From positions 1 through 7,902 of the forward strand of contig JACNFS010000052.1 of the NCBI GenBank assembly GCA_014384515.1: 7,902 nt of DNA, read 5' to 3'. The notes below the pieces were generated by a model. That model did not search any database and had not been told where the DNA came from. It saw nothing but the letters and a program-made list of their open reading frames with translations. Below, one piece after another: positions 5,206-7,902 of the stretch. Origin of the DNA: Dehalococcoidia bacterium (GTDB lineage Bacteria; Chloroflexota; Dehalococcoidia; GIF9; UBA5629). The translations under genes were made by a program, and so were the position numbers. Each line of letters opens with the position of its first letter. Positions within the stretch are counted from its first letter, which is position 1.

Positions 5206-6525
5206 ATGAGATTTACAGGTTATATCGGTCTGATTTTAATTCTGGCAATGGTGCTGGTGCCAACTGCCGCAAGTGCCCAGGGCGGCTGAGTGGACGACGT
5301 GTGCCCCACGGTCGTGGGGGAATCATCGAGCACCTCGGGTAGAGTCGGCTCCACGGCAACCATAAACATAGATGCCGGCTCCATGCAGATAGGCGGGAAG
5401 TATACGGTAGTGTGGAGCAAGACGCCCATCAGCGATGAGAGCATTGGCGACATTATTAAGCTGGCTGAGGGTGAATTCGACAGAGACACCACAAAGGTGT
5501 CGGCTACTTTTACTGTGCCCGAGGCTGCCTACGGCATCAACTATGTCCAGTACCGGCGCTTGAGTCGGCCCCAAGACCCCTACGGCTTCAGCTTCACGGT
5601 GCTGCCGGACATAAAGGTTAGCCCTTCGTCAGGCTCGCCCAAGGCCAAGGTCGCCGTCAGTGGCACCGGCTTCCCGGCCAATAAAAATGTTAAGCTGAGC
5701 TTCGATGGCAAAGACACCAAGCTCGCCATCAGCGCCAGCGCGTTGGGCAGCTTCAGCGCCGACTTCGTCATCACCGATACCATCGCCGGCAAGCACGAGT
5801 TCAAGGCAACTGTGGAAAGTATGTCCCTCGGAGATATCACCGCCAGCCTCCAGGTTAGCCCAAAAATCAGCCTTGAACCCGAGCACCCCGAGATCGGCGC
5901 CGAGGTCACGGTGACCGGCTGCGGCTTCGCCTCGAGCAGCCAGGTTTCCATTAAATACGATGATGCCTCCATATCAGGCTCGCCAACCACCGACCTGAAT
6001 GGCAGCTTCAGCCACAGCTTCAATGTCCCGGAAAGCTCGAAGGACGACCACGTGATTGCCGCCACCGACGAGTCAGGCAATGCCGCCACCTACGGCCTGC
6101 CGCTGGAAGGCGCGCCACCACCAGCACCATCCGCAATCACCCCCGGAGAGAACCAGCAGAGGTTCGGCGTGTTCGGCGCACAGCTTGTCACCTTCACCTG
6201 GACCGATGTCTTTGACCCCAGCGGCGTCACCTATATACTGGAGATTGACAACAACCTGAGCTTCTTCCCACTGGAGCCGGGCATGAGAAAGACGGGCTTG
6301 ACCAAGCCGACCTGCGCTATCCGGCTGGGGCCGGGCACCTATTACTGGCGGGTCAAAGCCATTGATGGTGCCGGCAACGAAAGCGATTGGGCGCTTTCCC
6401 CCTATCCCTTCCAGGTTGGCTTTTTCTCCACCTTGTACCTTATCATAGGTGGCATCATTTTCGCCATCATCTTCGTCTTCATCGTCCGCGCCTTCCTCCG
6501 CCGCGTTCGCGAATACTACAAGTAA
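5206..6525 (+). CDS. Membrane-anchored surface protein with Ig-like repeats and an in-frame TGA after the signal peptide
   Basis: From ATG 5206 the first 27 codons encode a clear signal peptide: MRFTGYIGL, a hydrophobic core ILILAMVLVP, then TAASAQGG with an A-S-A cleavage site. Codon 28 is TGA (5287-5289). The same frame then stays open for 411 codons from GTG 5290 to TAA. Numbering from that GTG: Ig-like (IPT/TIG-style) beta domains at about 15-105, 106-190 and 192-272, two with the SGTGF/TGCGF motif; a Pro-rich linker at 273-290; a fibronectin-III-like domain at 291-376 ending in YYWRVKAIDGAGNESDW; one membrane helix at about 378-400; and a basic tail (RAFLRRVREYYK). This is a type I membrane protein, mostly outside the cell, likely in adhesion or envelope structure. 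The TGA could be selenocysteine, a nonsense mutation or an error. Initiation at GTG 5290 would lose the signal peptide and has no good ribosome site. Confidence 0.8.
5304..5319 (+). promoter_or_regulatory. SECIS-like hairpin after the in-frame TGA
   Basis: CCCCAC (5304-5309) and GTGGGG (5314-5319) form a perfect 6-bp stem with a GGTC loop, 20 bases after the TGA. Bacterial SECIS hairpins place a G-containing apical loop about 16-37 bases after the UGA, and the E. coli fdhF loop contains GGUC. The bulged U found in the E. coli stem is missing. A chance hairpin in GC-rich coding DNA is possible. Confidence 0.3.
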
Positions 6526-6532
6526 ATACCGC

Positions 6533-6611
6533 CTGACCACCAGCCAGGGGGTCAGAATGATACCTAGAAACTTGCCTGGTGGGTCACCTGTGGGCAGGTG
6601 ACGCCTAGAAA
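6533..6611. repeat. Nested hairpins after the surface-protein gene
   Basis: CTGACC (6533-6538) pairs with GGTCAG (6550-6555). Alternatively, TGACCACCAG (6534-6543) pairs with CTGGTGGGTCA (6576-6586) apart from one bulge. GTCACCTG (6583-6590), loop TGGG and CAGGTGAC (6595-6602) form a perfect 8-bp stem. The word CCTAGAAA occurs at 6563-6570 and 6604-6611, framing that last hairpin. No T-run follows, so a classical terminator is not supported, but the structures may end or protect the upstream message. Confidence 0.55.
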
Positions 6612-6617
6612 GAAAAA

Positions 6618-6664
6618 CAAAAGTTAAACATCAAAAATCAAAGTGACCGGTCAAAAGGCAAAAT
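6618..6664 (+). repeat. AT-rich dispersed repeat, copy 2, with a 10-bp palindrome
   Basis: Contains CAAAAGTTAAA (6618-6628) and AAAAGGCAAAAT (6653-6664), the same two words found in opposite orientation at 4809-4828. Here they are separated by extra sequence that includes the perfect palindrome TGACCGGTCA (6644-6653). Confidence 0.5.
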
Positions 6665-6689
6665 CCACCCTCACCCTAACCCTCTCCCG

Positions 6690-6739
6690 TTCCCCATATC
6701 CCAGCGGGAATAAATCCTCGCTGGATGCCTGCCCACCCT
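6690..6739 (+). repeat. 50-bp dispersed repeat, copy 2 (flanked by 7-bp direct repeats)
   Basis: Matches 1500-1549 with one mismatch. It lies exactly between two copies of CTCCCGT (6684-6690 and 6742-6748), as expected from insertion with target duplication. Removing the insert and one CTCCCGT restores a near-perfect hairpin, CCTCTCCC (6681-6688) against GGGCGAGG (6752-6759), so the unit seems to have landed inside another palindromic repeat. Confidence 0.85.
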
Positions 6740-6771
6740 TCCTCCCGTCAAGGGCGAGGATTAATCAAATT

Positions 6772-6794
6772 CTCCCTCCCCTGGTGGGAGGGAG
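6772..6794 (-). terminator. Likely terminator of the MarR gene
   Basis: Directly after the MarR stop codon, CTCCCTCCC (on the minus strand), a 5-base loop and GGGAGGGAG form a perfect 9-bp stem, followed by AATTTGATT. The U-tract is weak, so efficiency is uncertain. The word also belongs to a common class of intergenic repeats. Confidence 0.55.
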
Positions 6795-7292
6795 TTAGAA
6801 GGAGGAGGAATCTCTAGAGGTCTCCGGGAAAGGCATTTCTTCTCTATACCCGAGCACTTTGGTGGCTCTGTTACGCAGTTTCACCAGGATTGACGCCAGT
6901 TGTTGGTGCTCTTTCTCAGACAGGCAGGACATTGTCTTATGTAGAGACTCTCTCTTCAGTGACTGTTTGTAGGCCTGCTTTCCCTTTTCTGTAAGTCTGA
7001 TTCTGACCAGGTTTTTTCTGGGCAAGTCCTTGGCTCTCTCTACCAGCCCTGCCTTTTCCATTCTGTCCAGGAGACCGGAGATTGTGGCAGGCTTGCGTAA
7101 GAGCCACCTTGATATCTTAGCCGGGGTTGTCTCCTCGCCGATGGAGTTTGTAATAAACGACACTGCAGCTTGCATGGCTGTCGTGCCGTATTTCATTAGT
7201 TCGATATCCCTGGCGTTCATCATCAAGCTTTGTACCTGGTTCAGCAACACCCACAGGTCGTAGTCTTGGTCAACAGGTGAGGTATGTGGCAT
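6795..7292 (-). CDS. MarR-family transcriptional regulator
   Basis: A 165-aa protein from ATG 7292 (GGAGAG ribosome site three bases upstream) to TAA. MarR proteins are dimeric winged-helix regulators, usually repressors released by small molecules. Here the N-terminal dimer helix covers about residues 10-50 (VLLNQVQSLMMNARDIELM). The winged helix follows: TPAKISRWLLRKPATISGLLDRMEKAGLVER at 56-86, with recognition helix about 69-83, then the wing DLPRKNLVRIRLTEKG at 89-104, with the basic residues typical of DNA contact. A C-terminal helix (SEKEHQQLASILVKLRNRA) completes the dimer interface. The 26-bp palindrome at 7472-7497, about 180 bp upstream on the divergent promoter, is a good candidate operator. 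No adjacent efflux or dehalogenase gene is seen, so the ligand is unknown. Confidence 0.9.
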   Translation of the reverse strand: MPHTSPVDQDYDLWVLLNQVQSLMMNARDIELMKYGTTAMQAAVSFITNSIGEETTPAKISRWLLRKPATISGLLDRMEKAGLVERAKDLPRKNLVRIRLTEKGKQAYKQSLKRESLHKTMSCLSEKEHQQLASILVKLRNRATKVLGYREEMPFPETSRDSSSF

Positions 7293-7331
7293 TTTCTCTC
7301 CTATCTAAAGTTTCTTGCCTCTAGGGCTGGC

Positions 7332-7350
7332 GGGAGTCAATCTAACTCCC
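7332..7350 (-). other. Hairpin in the MarR leader
   Basis: GGGAGT (7332-7337) and ACTCCC (7345-7350) form a perfect 6-bp stem with a 7-base loop, about 40 bases before the MarR start codon. It leaves the ribosome site free; its role is unknown. Confidence 0.45.
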
Positions 7351-7373
7351 TACGCTTAGTTATTAAAGCTCAA

Positions 7374-7402
7374 ATACTACCAAAATCGGACGAATTTTGC
7401 AA
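7374..7402 (-). promoter_or_regulatory. Possible promoter of the MarR gene
   Basis: On the minus strand, TTGCAA (7402-7397), a 17-bp spacer and TAGTAT (7379-7374). It would give a leader of about 75 bases. The boxes are moderate, and other AT-rich matches exist nearby. Confidence 0.45.
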
Positions 7403-7430
7403 AAAACAGCAAAAAACTCCCACAAAGCTA

Positions 7431-7458
7431 TTGACAATCGCTTAAGATATGATATGAT
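7431..7458 (+). promoter_or_regulatory. Sigma70-type promoter for the leader RNA and exported-protein gene
   Basis: A perfect TTGACA at 7431-7436, a 16-bp spacer and TATGAT at 7453-7458. Transcription should start near 7465, inside the palindromic operator region. Confidence 0.65.
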
Positions 7459-7462
7459 TGTT

Positions 7463-7497
7463 ACGATAGTATTCGTATACTAACGATAGTATACGAA
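7463..7497. promoter_or_regulatory. Palindromic operator, likely bound by the MarR regulator
   Basis: The arms TTCGTATACTA (7472-7482) and TAGTATACGAA (7487-7497) are perfect 11-bp inverted repeats with a 4-bp spacer. A further half-site lies just upstream: ACGATAGTAT occurs at 7463-7472 and 7483-7492, a 20-bp period (two helical turns). The site covers the predicted transcription start, so binding should block the plus-strand promoter. Assignment to this MarR protein is inferred from proximity and from the dyad shape. Confidence 0.7.
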
Positions 7498-7704
7498 AAA
7501 CACGCAGTTTAAGGCTTGATGCTGTGACGAGCATTCTTGGTTCAGCCAAGGCTCAAGACAGATTGCCAAGGGGGTAATTAACTCGAAATAGCTCAAGAAG
7601 GATAAAAGTTGTGGGGGGGGGCGATGAAGTGCCGGTTGTACCGTGGTCACTTGACTGGTACCGAGCCAATAGTGAAACCGACCCAAAGATGGGTCGGTTT
7701 TTTT
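7465..7704 (+). ncRNA. Structured leader RNA ending in an intrinsic terminator (riboswitch-like or small RNA)
   Basis: About 240 bases run from the predicted start to the terminator. A three-way junction can form: CTTGA (7515-7519) with TCAAG (7553-7557), enclosing TGCT/AGCA (7520-7523, 7530-7533) and CTTGG/CCAAG (7536-7540, 7546-7550). The right-hand strands are duplicated downstream: GCTCAAGA recurs at 7591-7598 and GCCAAGG at 7564-7570, so alternative pairings compete. A long hairpin (about 7634-7667, GTACC/GGTAC and GTCA/TGAC stems) precedes the terminator. It matches no riboswitch consensus I recognise. With the coding gene 60 bases beyond the terminator, attenuation is more likely than a free small RNA, but both fit. 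Confidence 0.5.
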
Positions 7705-7722
7705 ATTCAGGAAAAGGCATAA
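7624..7722 (+). CDS. Possible 32-residue leader peptide overlapping the terminator
   Basis: ATG 7624 opens a frame to TAA 7720-7722 encoding 32 residues, beginning MKCRLYRGHLTG and ending GFFIQEKA. It is preceded by a nine-G tract that could loosely serve as a ribosome site. The terminator stem lies within it, so translation could disturb the terminator. No run of a single amino acid codon is present, so classical amino-acid attenuation is not indicated. It may be only a chance frame. Confidence 0.2.
   Translation: MKCRLYRGHLTGTEPIVKPTQRWVGFFIQEKA
7675..7704 (+). terminator. Strong intrinsic terminator in the leader
   Basis: AAACCGACCC (7675-7684), loop AAAGAT and GGGTCGGTTT (7691-7700) form a perfect 10-bp stem ending in a run of seven T (7698-7704). 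It lies 60 bases before the next start codon. Confidence 0.9.
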
Positions 7723-7763
7723 GTGGATTTTGTCGAAAGCCAGCGAAAACAAGGAGGACATAA

Positions 7764-7902
7764 ATGGCTAAATTAAAGGTCTGGAAGTTTTTCTCGGTGT
7801 GGATGGTGCTTGTGTTGGTGGTGGGGCTGGGAGTGGGGCTAGCTCCGGTAAGACTGGTGGCGGCAAATGGCGGCCCGGCAACCATCGAGGTCAGCCAGCC
7901 GG
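7764..7902 (+). CDS. Exported protein, N-terminal part only
   Basis: ATG 7764 follows an excellent AAGGAGG ribosome site (7751-7757, spacing 6). The 46 codons seen encode a signal peptide: basic MAKLKVWKFF, a long hydrophobic core (SVWMVLVLVVGLGVGLAP), then VRLVAANGGP, where cleavage after VAA or nearby is likely. The mature part begins NGGPATIEVSQP and is cut by the window end. The start resembles large secreted or S-layer-like proteins, but the product cannot be named. The gene lies behind the MarR operator and the leader terminator, so its expression is probably controlled at both transcription start and elongation. Confidence 0.85.
   Translation, partial: MAKLKVWKFFSVWMVLVLVVGLGVGLAPVRLVAANGGPATIEVSQP

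Noticed and set aside
5580..6540. Minus-strand frames of 169 and 155 codons opposite the surface-protein gene
   Set aside because: Shadows of a GC-rich gene; the plus-strand frame shows clear beta-domain repeats, a membrane helix and a promoter.
7610..7670. Fluoride-type riboswitch resemblance (GGCGATG near the leader hairpin)
   Set aside because: The required CGCC pseudoknot partner and CTGATG-like segment are missing.
7480..7761. 93-codon minus-strand frame across the leader region
   Set aside because: It crosses the operator, leader structures and terminator, has no ribosome site and low-complexity content.
1..7902. CRISPR array, tRNA or rRNA genes, prophage attachment site
   Set aside because: No regularly spaced direct repeats, no cloverleaf or rRNA motifs, and no att-like pair could be seen; the left phage end is outside the window.

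Overview
The window looks like bacterial chromosome, probably from the Chloroflexota (Dehalococcoidia-like). That placement is inferred from the coding style of the exported Ig-like protein, the MarR gene and the short palindromic repeats; no rRNA or marker gene confirms it. The left two thirds (1-5087) is a minus-strand viral head-assembly module. The right third (5206-7902) is host-like: a membrane-anchored surface protein, a MarR-family regulator, and the start of another exported protein behind a long structured leader.

In transcription order (right to left), the viral module holds: a Cys-rich helix-turn-helix protein (5087-4800); an SPP1 gp6-like portal (4583-3198); a coiled-coil scaffold-like protein (3095-2556); an HK97-fold-type major capsid protein (2552-1614); a head-tail connector-like protein (1417-812); a small DUF6582-like protein (819-460); and a two-membrane-helix protein that leaves the window at position 1. 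No terminase gene lies between the portal and the divergent host gene. That space is filled by a 172-bp element with 14-bp terminal inverted repeats. The module is therefore either a truncated or domesticated prophage, or has its terminase elsewhere.

The HTH gene and the surface-protein gene are divergent. Each has a good sigma70-type promoter whose -10 box ends about 9 bases before the start codon, so both mRNAs are probably leaderless. The surface-protein gene carries an in-frame TGA directly after its signal peptide, followed by a SECIS-like hairpin with a GGTC loop. This may be a selenocysteine codon, a nonsense mutation or a sequence error.

The 471-bp gap at 7293-7763 is dense with signals: a MarR promoter, a divergent promoter with a 26-bp palindromic operator, a leader RNA with mutually exclusive pairings, and a strong intrinsic terminator 60 bases before the next exported-protein gene. 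Intergenic DNA also carries several repeats. One is a ~50-bp unit present twice with one mismatch; one copy is flanked by 7-bp direct repeats and interrupts another palindrome.
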